Below, one piece after another: positions 1-8,708 of a stretch of 64,000 bases of DNA. A program made the position numbers and the translations under genes. The notes under the pieces are model-generated. The model had not been told where the DNA came from. It saw only the letters and a list, made by a program, of their open reading frames with translations, and searched no databases. Each line of letters starts with the position of its first letter. The first letter of the stretch is position 1. Source of the DNA: Phenylobacterium zucineum HLK1 (GTDB taxonomy: Bacteria; Pseudomonadota; Alphaproteobacteria; Caulobacterales; Caulobacteraceae); assembly GCF_000017265.1 (NCBI RefSeq), contig NC_011144.1, forward strand, positions 3,388,001-3,452,000. The letters run 5' to 3'.

Positions 1-2
1 CC

Positions 3-1079
3 GGATCGCTGACGCCCATCGAGAGCCTGGAGGTCCGCGCCGACGCCTGGCGCGAGGTCTCGGGGCGCACGATCGAGACCCACGACCTGACCGTCGGCAA
101 GGACTTCGAGGGGCTGCTCGAGCTGCTGGCGCGGTTCCGGCCCGACGCGATGGTCCACTTCGCCGAACAGCGCGCCGCGCCCTATTCGATGAAGTCGGCC
201 AGGCACAAGCGCTACACCGTCGACAACAACCTGAACGCCACCCACGACGTGCTGGCGGCCATCGTCGAGAGCGGCCAGGACATCCACCTGGCGCACCTGG
301 GGACCATGGGAGTCTACGGCTACGGCACGGCCGGCGTCGCCATACCCGAGGGCTATCTGACGGTGCAGGTGGAGGGCGCCGACGGCTGGATTCCCAAGGA
401 GATCCTCTATCCGCCCAATCCGGGCTCGATCTACCACATGACGAAGACGCAGGACGCCCTGCTCTTCCAGTTCTACGCCAAGAACGACGGTCTTCGGATC
501 ACCGACCTGCACCAGGGCATCGTTTGGGGCACCCAGACGGCCGAGACGCGGATGGACCCCCGGCTGATCAACCGCTTCGACTACGACGGCGACTACGGGA
601 CGGTGCTGAACCGGTTCCTGATGCAGGCGGCGGTCGGCTATCCGCTCACCGTCCACGGCGCGGGCGGCCAGACGCGGGCGTTCATCAACATCCAGGACAC
701 GGTGCGCTGCGTGGAGCTGGCCCTGCTCCATCCGCCGGCCCGCGGCGACCGCGTCAAGGTGATGAACCAGATGACCGAATGCTGGCGGGTCCGGGACCTG
801 GCGCAGATGGTCGCCCGCCTCACCGGCGCCCAGGTGGCCCACCTGCCGAACCCGCGCGCCGAGGCCGACGAGAACGAGCTCTGCGTCGAGAACAAGCGCC
901 TGCTGGGCTACGGGCTCGAGCCGATCACGCTGGAGGAGGGGCTGCTGCTGGAGGCGGCCGAGATCGCGCGGGCCTACGCCGACCGCGCGGACCTGTCGAA
1001 GATCCCCTGCGTCTCGGCCTGGAACGCCGAGCGGGCGCAGGCGCTGGCGGCCGGCCAGTCCCGCGTCGCCGCGGAGTAG
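3..1079 (+). CDS. sqdB: UDP-sulfoquinovose synthase (SqdB), 5' end outside window
   Basis: Converts UDP-glucose plus sulfite to UDP-sulfoquinovose, the head-group donor of the sulfolipid SQDG; a cytosolic NAD-dependent SDR enzyme. The frame is open from the window edge, so the N-terminal Rossmann glycine motif is missing. About 358 residues are visible against roughly 390-400 in the family. Diagnostic pieces are VHFAEQRAAPYSMKS, the LGTMGVYG strand carrying the catalytic Thr, and YHMTK with the catalytic Tyr and Lys. The segment GQTRAFINIQDTVRC is also typical of SqdB. An internal ATG at 150 is not the start, because homologous sequence continues upstream of it. A TTG-started SDR gene follows after 3 nt. 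Whether sulfolipid glycosyltransferase genes lie further left cannot be seen. Confidence 0.93.
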   Translation, partial: GSLTPIESLEVRADAWREVSGRTIETHDLTVGKDFEGLLELLARFRPDAMVHFAEQRAAPYSMKSARHKRYTVDNNLNATHDVLAAIVESGQDIHLAHLGTMGVYGYGTAGVAIPEGYLTVQVEGADGWIPKEILYPPNPGSIYHMTKTQDALLFQFYAKNDGLRITDLHQGIVWGTQTAETRMDPRLINRFDYDGDYGTVLNRFLMQAAVGYPLTVHGAGGQTRAFINIQDTVRCVELALLHPPARGDRVKVMNQMTECWRVRDLAQMVARLTGAQVAHLPNPRAEADENELCVENKRLLGYGLEPITLEEGLLLEAAEIARAYADRADLSKIPCVSAWNAERAQALAAGQSRVAAE

Positions 1080-1082
1080 CGG

Positions 1083-1937
1083 TTGCGGCTGTTCGTCTTC
1101 GGCTACGGCTTCTCGGGCGCGGCGCTGGCGCGACGCCTGAAGGCCAGGGGCTGGGACGTTGCGGCCAGCTACCGCACGAGCCCCGAGCCTCTGGAGGCCG
1201 ACGGCGTGCGCCCCGTCCATGTGGAGGACCGAAAGGGGCTGGCCGAGGCGCTGTCGACGACCCGGGCGCTGCTGGCGACCGCCCCGCCGCAGGCGGACGG
1301 CTGCCCGGCGCTGAACGCCCTCGTGCCCGCTCTGGCCAGCGCCGGCGCCTTCCCGGACTGGACCGGCTATCTCTCAACCACCGGGGTCTACGGCGACCGG
1401 CGCGGCCGCTGGGTGACCGAGAAGAGCCGCCTCGCCGCCCAATCGGTGGAAGGCGCCCGGCGGGTGCGGGCCGAGCGCGACTGGCTGGACGCCGGCCGCG
1501 GCATGGGCCTGACGATCGCCGTCTTCCGCCTGCCCGGCATCTACGGCCCCCGCCGCTCGGCCTTCGACCGCCTGCGCGAGGGCCGCGCCCGGCGCATCGC
1601 GGCGCCCGGCCAGGTGTTCTCGCGGATTCACGTGGACGACCTGGCCGCGGGGCTGGAGGCCTCGATCGACAGGCCGCGGGCGGGCGGGATCTACAACCTG
1701 TGCGACGACGAGCCGGCGCCGAACTCGGACGTGGTGGCCTATGCGGCGGGCCTGCTGGGCCTGCCGGTCCCGCCGGAGGTGTCGCTGGAGGAGGCCCGGC
1801 TGCCGCCGGCGGCCCTGCGCTTCTACGCCGAGAGCAAAAGGGTCTCGAACGCCCTGGCCAAGGCCGAGCTGGGCTGGCGGCCGGCCTATCCGACCTACCG
1901 CGAGGGCCTCAGGGCGATCCTGTCGGCGGATGGCTAG
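1083..1937 (+). CDS. SDR family NAD(P)-dependent epimerase/dehydratase-like protein (YeeZ-like)
   Basis: A 284-residue atypical SDR protein. The first strand and dinucleotide loop read FGYGFSGAALARRL, a G-x-G-x-x-G type loop. STTGVYGDR follows near residue 100 and IHVDDLAAGL near residue 180, both usual for the NAD-dependent epimerase/dehydratase superfamily. The Tyr-x-x-x-Lys catalytic pair is not obvious, so the reaction is unknown. The start is TTG, three bases behind the sqdB stop, which suggests translational coupling and one operon. The 3' end overlaps the convergent EamA gene by 29 nt. E. coli YeeZ is the nearest named relative that I recall; substrate and pathway are not known. Confidence 0.8.
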   Translation: MRLFVFGYGFSGAALARRLKARGWDVAASYRTSPEPLEADGVRPVHVEDRKGLAEALSTTRALLATAPPQADGCPALNALVPALASAGAFPDWTGYLSTTGVYGDRRGRWVTEKSRLAAQSVEGARRVRAERDWLDAGRGMGLTIAVFRLPGIYGPRRSAFDRLREGRARRIAAPGQVFSRIHVDDLAAGLEASIDRPRAGGIYNLCDDEPAPNSDVVAYAAGLLGLPVPPEVSLEEARLPPAALRFYAESKRVSNALAKAELGWRPAYPTYREGLRAILSADG

Positions 1938-2835
1938 CCGCGGGACTGGGACGGGGGGCCGACATCAGGATCCCGGCCAGGATCAGCACCAGGCCGGCCG
2001 CGTGGTGCAGGCGGAAGCTCTCGCCCAGCAGCAGGACGGCCAGGACGGCCCCGAAGAGCGGCTGGACGTGCAGGTACTGGCTGGCCCGGGCCGCGCCCGA
2101 GAGCTCCACCCCGCGGTTGTAGAAGAGGTAGGACAGGAACGAGGGGAACACCGCGACGTAGGCGATCCCCGCCAGGCTCTCGGGAGAGACGACGATGCGC
2201 CGGCCGGCGGCGATCTCGATCAGGTACAGCGGCGCCAGCAGCACCAGGGCGATCGCGAAGGTGGCGAAGAGCAGGCTGAGCGCGTGCACCTGCGGCCGCC
2301 GGCGCAGGACCAGCGAATAGATCGCGTAGAACACGACGCCGACCAGGATCAGGCCGTCGCCGGGATTGAGGCCCAGGTGCAGCAGGTCCCATGGCCGGCC
2401 GCGGGTGACCACCGCGAGGACCCCGACCAGCGAGAGCGCCACGCCCGCGACCTGCCAGCGCCCGACCCGGTCGCCCAGGCCCAGCCAGCCGAACAGCATC
2501 ACGAGCGGCGGGATGGCCGCCTGCATCACCACGCTGTTCAGGGCCGTGGTGGTCTGCAGGCCGTAGTAGAGCAGCACCCCGAAGGTCGCCACGCCCAGGG
2601 CCGACAGGGCCGCCAGCGTGCGCCAGCGGCGCTTCAGCTCGGGCAGGTCGCGCTTCAGGTGCGGCCAGGCGAGCGGCGTGACCAGCACCAACGCCAGGGC
2701 CCAGCGCCAGAACGACAGCGCCACGGGCGGGACCTCGCCCGCCAGCGCCCGGCCGGCGATGGAGTTGCCCGCCCAGAACAGGACCGTCAGGCACAGGAGC
2801 AGCGGCGCATTGCGCCAGAGGGCGGCGGGGCTCAG
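1909..2835 (-). CDS. EamA/DMT family transporter (probable CTG start)
   Basis: Inner-membrane drug/metabolite exporter with two EamA repeats and about ten hydrophobic helices. The first begins APLLLCLTVLFWAGNS, the repeat boundary contains GWLGLGDRVGRWQVAGVALSL, and the last helices contain LFGAVLAVLLLGE, all typical of RhaT/YdcZ-like exporters. No in-frame ATG, GTG or TTG lies near the first helix. The most economical start is CTG, whose last two bases are the first two of the hydrolase TGA stop (a CTGA overlap, like the usual ATGA). That gives 308 residues, the normal family length. The in-frame ATG at 3618 would need the whole hydrolase region to be read in a second frame, which is unlikely. 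The substrate is unknown. The 3' end overlaps the SDR gene tail to tail. Confidence 0.85.
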   Translation of the reverse strand: MSPAALWRNAPLLLCLTVLFWAGNSIAGRALAGEVPPVALSFWRWALALVLVTPLAWPHLKRDLPELKRRWRTLAALSALGVATFGVLLYYGLQTTTALNSVVMQAAIPPLVMLFGWLGLGDRVGRWQVAGVALSLVGVLAVVTRGRPWDLLHLGLNPGDGLILVGVVFYAIYSLVLRRRPQVHALSLLFATFAIALVLLAPLYLIEIAAGRRIVVSPESLAGIAYVAVFPSFLSYLFYNRGVELSGAARASQYLHVQPLFGAVLAVLLLGESFRLHHAAGLVLILAGILMSAPRPSPAASHPPTGSP

Positions 2836-3581
2836 GACACGGCCTCGTCCACGGCGGCCAGCAGGCGCGCGATGTCCTGCGGCCGCGACAGCCGGTGGTC
2901 GCCGTCGCGGACCAGGGTGAAGACCACGTCGGGGCCCTTGAGCGCCTGGGCGAGCTGCAGGGCGTGGGCCCAGGGCACGTCGGGGTCCTCCCCGCCCTGG
3001 AGGATGCGCACCGGCGCGGCGATGGGGACCTCCTGGGCTTCCAGGATGCTCCAGCGGGCGCCGTCCTCGAGCAGGGCGCGGGTGATCGGATAGGGCTCGC
3101 CGTACTCGGACGGCCGCAGCCAGACCCCGTCGCGGGCGAGGTCGGCGAGGCCCTCGGGCGGAATCTCGGGCTTCATCAGCTTCTCGGTGAAGTCGGGCGC
3201 GGGGGCCACGAGCACCATGGCCTTCACCCGGGCCGGCGCGGCCATGGCCGCCAGGCAGGCGATCCAGCCGCCCATGGACGAGCCGACCAGCACGGCCTCG
3301 CCGTCCACCAGCGCGTCCAGCACCGCCAGGGCGTCCTCGCGCCAGCGGGTGATCGTGCCGTCGCGGAAGTCGCCCGAGGACTCGCCGTGCCCGAAGTAGT
3401 CGAAGCGCACATAGGCGCGCCCTCGCGCCAGGGCCCAGTCGGCGAGGGCCTGCGCCTTCGTGCCCGCCATGTCCGACTTGAAGCCGCCCAGCCAGACCAC
3501 CGTCGGGCCGCGCCCGTCCACCTTCCGCCAGGCCAGCCGCGCACCGCCGGGACGCTCCAGAAATCCGCTGCGTTCGCTCAT
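2832..3581 (-). CDS. alpha/beta hydrolase
   Basis: A 249-residue cytosolic hydrolase of the alpha/beta fold. The nucleophile elbow is GSSMGG with Ser102 as the probable nucleophile. The oxyanion region contains WLGGFKSD near residue 31 and FDYFGHGES near residue 60. A candidate catalytic Asp lies in GGEDPDVPW and the catalytic His in GDHRLSRPQ near the C-terminus. The length and the GHGxS motif resemble the YcfP/AB-hydrolase esterase group also found in human ABHD10-like enzymes. The stop overlaps the probable start of the EamA exporter by 4 nt, so the two are likely co-translated. The natural substrate is unknown. The gene is divergent from the glycosyltransferase starting 36 nt away. Confidence 0.88.
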   Translation of the reverse strand: MSERSGFLERPGGARLAWRKVDGRGPTVVWLGGFKSDMAGTKAQALADWALARGRAYVRFDYFGHGESSGDFRDGTITRWREDALAVLDALVDGEAVLVGSSMGGWIACLAAMAAPARVKAMVLVAPAPDFTEKLMKPEIPPEGLADLARDGVWLRPSEYGEPYPITRALLEDGARWSILEAQEVPIAAPVRILQGGEDPDVPWAHALQLAQALKGPDVVFTLVRDGDHRLSRPQDIARLLAAVDEAVS

Positions 3582-3616
3582 GGCCGCCTCTTAGCGCGCC
3601 GCAGGGTTTACGCGCC

Positions 3617-4807
3617 ATGGTTTCAGGCTATCAGAGGGGCGTGGCCCTCCCCCCGGACTTCACCCTGCTGCAGGTCATCCCGGAGCTCGAGACCGGCGGC
3701 GCCGAGCAGAGCACGATCGACATCGCCCAGGCGGTGGTCCGCGCCGGCGGCGTGGCTCTGGTGGCGGCGCGCGGCGGGCGGATGACCTCGCGCCTGCAAG
3801 CCGACGGCGGGCGCCTGGCGCAGATGCCGGTGCAGACCAAGAACCCGCTGGTGATGCTGGGCAACGCCGCCCGCCTCGTGGCCCTGATCCGCCAGGAGAA
3901 GGTCAGCATCGTCCACGCCCGAAGCCGCGCGCCCGCCTTCTCGGCGCTGTGGGCGGCGCACGCCACGGGCACGCCGTTCGTGGCCACCTACCACGGGGTC
4001 TACAAGGCCCGCAGCGGGCTGAAGCGCTGGTACAACGCGGTGATGACCCGCGGCGACCTCGTGATCGCCAATTCGGACTACACCCGCGAGCACATCCTGG
4101 CCGAGCACGGGATCGACCCGGCCAAGGTGGTCACCATCCCGCGGGGGGTGGACTTCGACCGCTTCAACCCCTCGTTCGTGACCGCGAACCGGATCGAGGA
4201 CCTGCGCGCCGCCTGGGGGATCGCGCCCGGCGATACGCGCACCAAGATCCTGCTGGCGGGCCGGCTCACCCGCATCAAGGGCCACCTGACGGTCATCGAG
4301 GCGGCGCGGCGGCTGGCGGCGGAGGGGCGGCGCGACTTCCTCATCCTGTTCGCCGGGGACGACCAGGGCCGCACGGGCTATTCCGAGGAGCTCGCCCAGG
4401 CGATCGCCGCCGCCGGTCTTCAGGAGGCCGTAAGGATCGTCGGGCACTGTGATGACATGCCGGCCGCCTACCTGCTCGCCGATTTCGCCCTGTTGCCGAC
4501 CACCGTGCCGGAATCGTTCGGCCGCGCCGCCGTGGAGCCCCAGGCCATGGGCCGGCCGGTGATCGCCTCCAACCACGGCGGCGTGACCGAGACGGTGCTG
4601 GACGGGGTCACCGGCTGGCTGGTCCCGCCGCAGGACGCCGAAGGCTGGGCCGCGGCGCTGGGCCGGGCCATCGACATCGGCCCCGGCAAGCGGGGCGAGA
4701 TGGGCCAGGCCGGCCAGAAGCGGGCGCGGCAGCTCTATTCGGCCGAGGCCATGTGCGCGGCCACCCTGGCCGCCTACGAACGCGTGCTGGAGGCGCGCCG
4801 GGGATGA
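3617..4807 (+). CDS. glycosyltransferase family 4 (GT-B fold)
   Basis: A 396-residue retaining glycosyltransferase. The N-terminal domain starts with VIPELETGGAEQSTIDIAQ, the usual acceptor-side opening with the GGAE motif. The C-terminal donor domain has LLAGRLTRIKGHLTVIEAA, and PESFGRAAVEPQAMGRPVI contains the E-x7-E signature that binds the nucleotide sugar. The stop overlaps the next gene, a family 9 glycosyltransferase, in an ATGA junction. The pair therefore probably builds the same glycan, most likely lipopolysaccharide core or another envelope saccharide. Donor and acceptor cannot be read from sequence. There is no signal peptide or membrane helix, so it acts at the inner face of the cytoplasmic membrane. 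Confidence 0.92.
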   Translation: MVSGYQRGVALPPDFTLLQVIPELETGGAEQSTIDIAQAVVRAGGVALVAARGGRMTSRLQADGGRLAQMPVQTKNPLVMLGNAARLVALIRQEKVSIVHARSRAPAFSALWAAHATGTPFVATYHGVYKARSGLKRWYNAVMTRGDLVIANSDYTREHILAEHGIDPAKVVTIPRGVDFDRFNPSFVTANRIEDLRAAWGIAPGDTRTKILLAGRLTRIKGHLTVIEAARRLAAEGRRDFLILFAGDDQGRTGYSEELAQAIAAAGLQEAVRIVGHCDDMPAAYLLADFALLPTTVPESFGRAAVEPQAMGRPVIASNHGGVTETVLDGVTGWLVPPQDAEGWAAALGRAIDIGPGKRGEMGQAGQKRARQLYSAEAMCAATLAAYERVLEARRG

Positions 4808-5790
4808 CGCGGCGGGTCGAACGGATCCTGGTGATCAAGCTCTCGGCGCTGGGCGACTTCGTCCTGGCCCTGGCGGCCATGAAGAAGATCCGCGAGGCGC
4901 ACCCGAAGGCGCACATCACGCTGCTGACCACCCCGCCCTTCGAGGCGCTGGCGAAGTCCTGCCCCTACTTCAACGCCGTGGACGTAGGCGGGCGGCCCGA
5001 GGGTTTCCCCGAGTGGATGGCGCTGCGCAAGCGGCTGAGGGCCGCCGGCTTCTCGCGGGTCTACGACCTGCAGACCTCCAGCCAGTCGAACCGGATCTTC
5101 CAGATCCTGCGGCCGAACCCGCCGGCCTGGTCGGGAATCGCCTTCGGCTGCTCGCTGCCGCACAGGAACCCCCTGCGCGACCAGATGCACACCCTGGAGC
5201 GGCAGGCCGACCAGCTGATGTACGCCGGGATCTGGCCCGACGCGCCGACCGAGCCCGGAACCGCGCCGCCGCCCGACCTGTCGTGGATCCTGAAGCAGGC
5301 GCCGGCCGAACGCCCGGTGCCGGGCGGGGTGAAGCCCCGGCCCTACGTGATGTTCGTGCCCGGCGGCTCGGCCCACCGGATGGAGAAGCGCTGGCCGCTG
5401 GAGCGGTACTCCGAACTCGCCCGCATCCTCTATTCGCGCGGCTTCGACATCGTGATCATCGGCGGGCCGCAGGAGACCTCGCTCGCCCACGCCATCCAGC
5501 GCCAGACGCCCAGGGCCCGGGACCTGACCGGCCGGACGGACTTCGCGCGGATCGCGGTCCTGGCCTCGCGCGCGGCGCTGGCGGTCGGCAACGACACCGG
5601 CCCGCTGCACCTGGCCGCCGCGGCCGGGGCGCCCGCCATCGTCATCTTCGGCAAGACCTCGGACCCCAGCCTGTCGGCGCCGCGGGGCCGGGTGGCCATC
5701 CTCCAGTCGGACGACCTGACCGACCTGACTGTGGCCCAGGTGGCGCAGGCGGCCAATTCTCTCGCCCCGGCGCCCCCCGCGCGACCTTGA
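4804..5790 (+). CDS. glycosyltransferase family 9 (heptosyltransferase-like)
   Basis: A 328-residue GT-B enzyme of the ADP-heptose:LPS heptosyltransferase family. It opens with [19 protein letters not shown], the family's acceptor-binding start. The donor-binding half has [27 protein letters not shown] and [17 protein letters not shown], the last being the family signature. The ATG at 4804 was chosen because it overlaps the upstream stop (ATGA); an in-frame start at 4753 would lie inside the preceding gene. Likely role: adding heptose or a related sugar to the lipopolysaccharide inner core. The exact donor is inferred from family membership only. Confidence 0.9.
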   Translation: MTRRVERILVIKLSALGDFVLALAAMKKIREAHPKAHITLLTTPPFEALAKSCPYFNAVDVGGRPEGFPEWMALRKRLRAAGFSRVYDLQTSSQSNRIFQILRPNPPAWSGIAFGCSLPHRNPLRDQMHTLERQADQLMYAGIWPDAPTEPGTAPPPDLSWILKQAPAERPVPGGVKPRPYVMFVPGGSAHRMEKRWPLERYSELARILYSRGFDIVIIGGPQETSLAHAIQRQTPRARDLTGRTDFARIAVLASRAALAVGNDTGPLHLAAAAGAPAIVIFGKTSDPSLSAPRGRVAILQSDDLTDLTVAQVAQAANSLAPAPPARP

Positions 5791-5817
5791 TACGGAAGTA
5801 GTCCTTCGTCATATACT
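5787..5817 (+). promoter_or_regulatory. candidate sigma70-type promoter for infC
   Basis: TTGATA at 5787-5792 and TATACT at 5812-5817 resemble -35 and -10 hexamers but sit 19 bp apart, wider than optimal. They lie about 70 bp upstream of the infC start, with the -35 element touching the stop codon of the previous gene. A second-best -10 reading shifted by 2 bp would have a 17-bp spacer. This was found by eye only. Confidence 0.35.
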
Positions 5818-5887
5818 GACCGTTACGTCCGGAGCGCTTGTCGCGCGCCGGCGTTTTTGCGTTTCAACAACCCACGGAGCACTGCCT

Positions 5888-6421
5888 ATTCGCCGCCCCA
5901 TGCAAGCGCCGCCCGTCAAAGAAGGGCCGCGCATGAACGAAGATATCCGCGTTCCCCGCGTCCTCCTCATCGACCAGCACGGTGAGAAGCAGGGCGTGAT
6001 GCCGACCTCCGCCGCCATCGAGGCCGCCGAAGAGGCGGGGCTCGATCTGGTCGAGATCGTCCCCAACGCGGATCCGCCCGTCTGCAAGATCCTGGACTAC
6101 GGCAAGTTCAAGTTCCAGGAACAGAAGAAGAAGAACGAGGCGCGCAAGAAGCAGAAGGTGGTGGAGCTCAAGGAGATCAAGCTCCGTCCGAACATCGACC
6201 AGCACGACTACGAGGTGAAGGCCCGGTCGATGCACCGGTTCTTCGAGGAAGGCGACAAGGTGAAGATCACCCTGCGCTTCCGCGGCCGCGAACTGGCCCA
6301 CCCTGAGCTCGGCATGAAGCTGCTGCAGAAGGTAAAGGTCGACTTCGAAGAGGTCGCCAAGGTCGAGTACGAGCCCCGCATGGAGGGCCGTCAGATGATC
6401 ATGATCCTGGCGCCGCGGTGA
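5888..6421 (+). CDS. infC: translation initiation factor IF-3, probable ATT start
   Basis: IF-3 binds the 30S subunit, blocks 50S joining and proofreads the start codon. The N-domain contains [17 protein letters not shown] and [17 protein letters not shown], the linker is the Lys/Glu-rich [16 protein letters not shown], and the C-domain contains [14 protein letters not shown] and [13 protein letters not shown] place the start at ATT 5888 and not at ATG 5900. GGAG at 5876-5879 lies 8 nt before the ATT but 20 nt before the ATG, and the extra codons give Arg-Arg-Pro, as I recall for other alphaproteobacterial IF-3 proteins. A rare ATT start is the known autoregulatory device of enterobacterial infC. 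The protein is then 177 residues. A metallo-beta-lactamase gene starts 10 nt after the stop, so infC is separated from rpmI-rplT. Confidence 0.95.
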   Translation: MRRPMQAPPVKEGPRMNEDIRVPRVLLIDQHGEKQGVMPTSAAIEAAEEAGLDLVEIVPNADPPVCKILDYGKFKFQEQKKKNEARKKQKVVELKEIKLRPNIDQHDYEVKARSMHRFFEEGDKVKITLRFRGRELAHPELGMKLLQKVKVDFEEVAKVEYEPRMEGRQMIMILAPR

Positions 6422-6431
6422 GGCGGAAGGC

Positions 6432-7307
6432 TTGATCCGCCGGACCTACGGAATTTCGGGAGCGGCCGTCCTCTGGGCGGCCGCTTTCGCATGTCCCGCC
6501 GCCGCCCAGGGCCAAGCCCCGGAGCCCGGCAATGCGCCGGTGAAGCCCTTCCAGGTGGCCGACGGGGTCTGGTGGGTGGGCGCATCCGACGTCGCCGCCT
6601 ACCTGATCCAGTCGAACAAGGGCCTGATCCTGATCGACGGCGGGTACGAGAGCACCGCACCGCAAATCCTCGACAACATCCGGCGGCTGGGCTTCGACCC
6701 GGCCGGCCAGGTGAAGATCATCCTGAACTCCCACGCCCACGTGGACCACGCCGGGGGCCTTTCGGCCCTGAAGGCGGCGACGGGCGCAAAGCTCTACGCC
6801 AGCGCCGAGGACGGCAGGCTGATGGCGCGCGGCGGCAAGGGCGACTTCTTCCTGGGCGACAAGTACGCCTATCCGCCGGTGAAACCCGACCGCACGCTGC
6901 GCGACGGCCAGAAGGTGAAGCTGGGCGAGCGGACGCTCACCGCGCGCCTGACGCCGGGCCACACCCGCGGCTGCACCACCTGGACCTTCCCGGTGACGGT
7001 CGCCGGCGTCGAGCGCCAGGCGATGATCCTGTGCTCGAACACCGTCCTGCCGGGCTACAGGCTGACGGGCCAGGAGAGCTATCCCGGCATCGCGGCAGAC
7101 TTCGAGAAGAGCTACGCGGTGTGGCGGCAGGCGCCGTGCGAGGTGTTCCTCGCCAGCCACGCCATGTTCTTTCGGGCGCACGAGAAGGCGAAGTCGGGCC
7201 GCCCCGACGCATTCATGGACCCCGAGGGCTGCCGCGCCTTCTTCGAAAAGGGCTACGCCGGCTTCAAGGCGATCCTGTCCCGCCAGCAGCAGGCCGCCGA
7301 CCGCTGA
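6432..7307 (+). CDS. subclass B3 metallo-beta-lactamase (CAU-1-like)
   Basis: A 291-residue periplasmic zinc hydrolase with a signal peptide ending near Ala-Ala-Gln at residue 26. Zinc site 1 and 2 residues are all present: the HAHVDH motif at 101-106 (His101, His103, Asp105, His106), His177 in TPGHTRG, and His243 in ASHAMFF. The segments LIDGGYESTAPQIL and LNSHAHVDHAGG are hallmarks of class B3 enzymes, and the length matches the Caulobacter CAU-1 enzyme (about 289 residues). The TTG at 6432 is the only start that gives an intact signal peptide; a GGAAGG sits almost against it. It follows infC by 10 nt and is probably co-transcribed. Carbapenem hydrolysis is expected from the family but not shown. 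Confidence 0.88.
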   Translation: MIRRTYGISGAAVLWAAAFACPAAAQGQAPEPGNAPVKPFQVADGVWWVGASDVAAYLIQSNKGLILIDGGYESTAPQILDNIRRLGFDPAGQVKIILNSHAHVDHAGGLSALKAATGAKLYASAEDGRLMARGGKGDFFLGDKYAYPPVKPDRTLRDGQKVKLGERTLTARLTPGHTRGCTTWTFPVTVAGVERQAMILCSNTVLPGYRLTGQESYPGIAADFEKSYAVWRQAPCEVFLASHAMFFRAHEKAKSGRPDAFMDPEGCRAFFEKGYAGFKAILSRQQQAADR

Positions 7308-7390
7308 ACCTGCGGCTTTCGCGCCACAACCGCAGGGCGTCGTCGGCGCCCGGCGTTGCCGCAGGGTGAGGCGCAGCTTACCTGCGCCCC

Positions 7391-8668
7391 ATGTCCGACC
7401 TCGCGCCCGGGGAGGCGACGCCGCCCTCCGGCGCGACGCCCGTCCCTTCCGATTCCGCCGCCGCGCCGGCCACGCCCAGAAGCGAGGCCGAGGAGCGCCG
7501 CGCGCTGATCGTCCTCCTGACGGTCATCTTCCTGATGATCGCGGGCTTCGGCCTGGTCATCCCGCTGCTGCCGTTCTTCGCCCAGGCGTTCGACGCCCCG
7601 GCCTGGCAGGTGACGCTGCTGTTCTCGGCGTTCTCGCTGGGCCAGTTCATCGGCGAGCCCTTCTGGGGAAAGCTGTCGGACCGGATCGGCCGGCGGCCGG
7701 TGCTGATCGTCACCATCTCGATGGTCGGCCTCAGCTACGCGGCCCTGGCCTTCGCGCCGAACATCCTGTGGGCCTTCGGGCTGCGGTTCCTCACCGGCGT
7801 CTTCGCCGGCAACATCTCCACCCTGCAGGGGGCGCTGGCCGACATCACCCCGCCCGAGAAGCGCGCCCAGCGCATGGGGATCATGGGGGCGGCCTTCAGC
7901 GCCGGCTTCATGACCGGCCCGGCCATCGGCGGCCTGCTGGCCCAGCCCAGCCGCGGCACCCTGGGCTTCCAGCTGCCGCTGCTGGTGGCCGCCGGCTTCG
8001 CCTTGGCCTCGGCCCTGGCCGTGGTGCTGCTGGTGCGCGAGAGCCGGCCCGAGGGACCGCCGGCGCTCCGCGGGCCCAAGCCCGCCCGCGTCCGCGACGC
8101 CTTCGCCCATCCGGTGATCAGCCGGGTGGTGATGATCAGCTTCATCGTGGTGGTGGGCTTCGCCGGGATCGAGGCGACCTACGGCCTGTGGACCGAGGCC
8201 CGCTTCGGCTGGGGCCCCAGGCAGATCGGCCTGGCGTTCATGGTGATCGGCAGCCTGGGCGCGGTCTGCCAGGGCTGGCTCTCGGGCCGACTGGCGCGCG
8301 CCTACGGCGAGGCCTGGACGCTGTCGGCCGGCCTGGTGCTGATGGGACTGGGGCTGGTCGTGCAGTGGGTCTCGCCGACCTGGCACGTGGCGATGGCCGG
8401 CTTTGCGCTGGTCTGCGTCGGCCAGTCGATCTGCTTCCCGAACGTGGCGGCGCTGATCTCGCAGTCCTCCCCGCCGCACCGGCAGGGCGAGATGCTGGGG
8501 CTGAACATGAGCGGCATGGCGCTGGCCCGCATCGGCGGCCCGGTGCTGGCGGGCCAGCTGTTCTCGGCGGTCTCGCCCGGCTCGCCCTTCGCGTTCTCGG
8601 CGCTGATGGTGCTGCCGGCGCTGTGGTTCGCGCTGCAGGTCCGCGGCAAGGTGCAGCGCCTGGCCTAG
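7391..8668 (+). CDS. MFS transporter, DHA1 (TetA-like) family
   Basis: A 425-residue inner-membrane drug:proton antiporter family member with 12 predicted helices. After a 38-residue Pro/Ala-rich cytoplasmic leader the first helix is LIVLLTVIFLMIAGFGLVIPLLP, typical of TetA. Motif A, GKLSDRIGRRPVL, follows helix 2, and motif C-like GPAIGGLLAQ lies in helix 5. It stands 83 bp downstream of the B3 metallo-beta-lactamase on the same strand, so both may contribute to intrinsic resistance; that link is inferred from position. A 13-bp hairpin begins at the last base of its stop codon. Confidence 0.9.
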   Translation: MSDLAPGEATPPSGATPVPSDSAAAPATPRSEAEERRALIVLLTVIFLMIAGFGLVIPLLPFFAQAFDAPAWQVTLLFSAFSLGQFIGEPFWGKLSDRIGRRPVLIVTISMVGLSYAALAFAPNILWAFGLRFLTGVFAGNISTLQGALADITPPEKRAQRMGIMGAAFSAGFMTGPAIGGLLAQPSRGTLGFQLPLLVAAGFALASALAVVLLVRESRPEGPPALRGPKPARVRDAFAHPVISRVVMISFIVVVGFAGIEATYGLWTEARFGWGPRQIGLAFMVIGSLGAVCQGWLSGRLARAYGEAWTLSAGLVLMGLGLVVQWVSPTWHVAMAGFALVCVGQSICFPNVAALISQSSPPHRQGEMLGLNMSGMALARIGGPVLAGQLFSAVSPGSPFAFSALMVLPALWFALQVRGKVQRLA

Positions 8669-8698
8669 GGCACGGCGGGAGCCTGTCCCGCCGTGCCC
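8668..8698. terminator. 13-bp perfect hairpin between convergent genes
   Basis: GGGCACGGCGGGA at 8668-8680 pairs perfectly with 8686-8698 across a 5-nt loop. It lies between the MFS gene (stop 8666-8668) and the end of the opposing small gene at 8709. No T tract follows on either strand, so it may be a factor-assisted or bidirectional terminator, or an mRNA 3' stabiliser. Confidence 0.65.
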
Positions 8699-8708
8699 CT
8701 GGTCTTCG

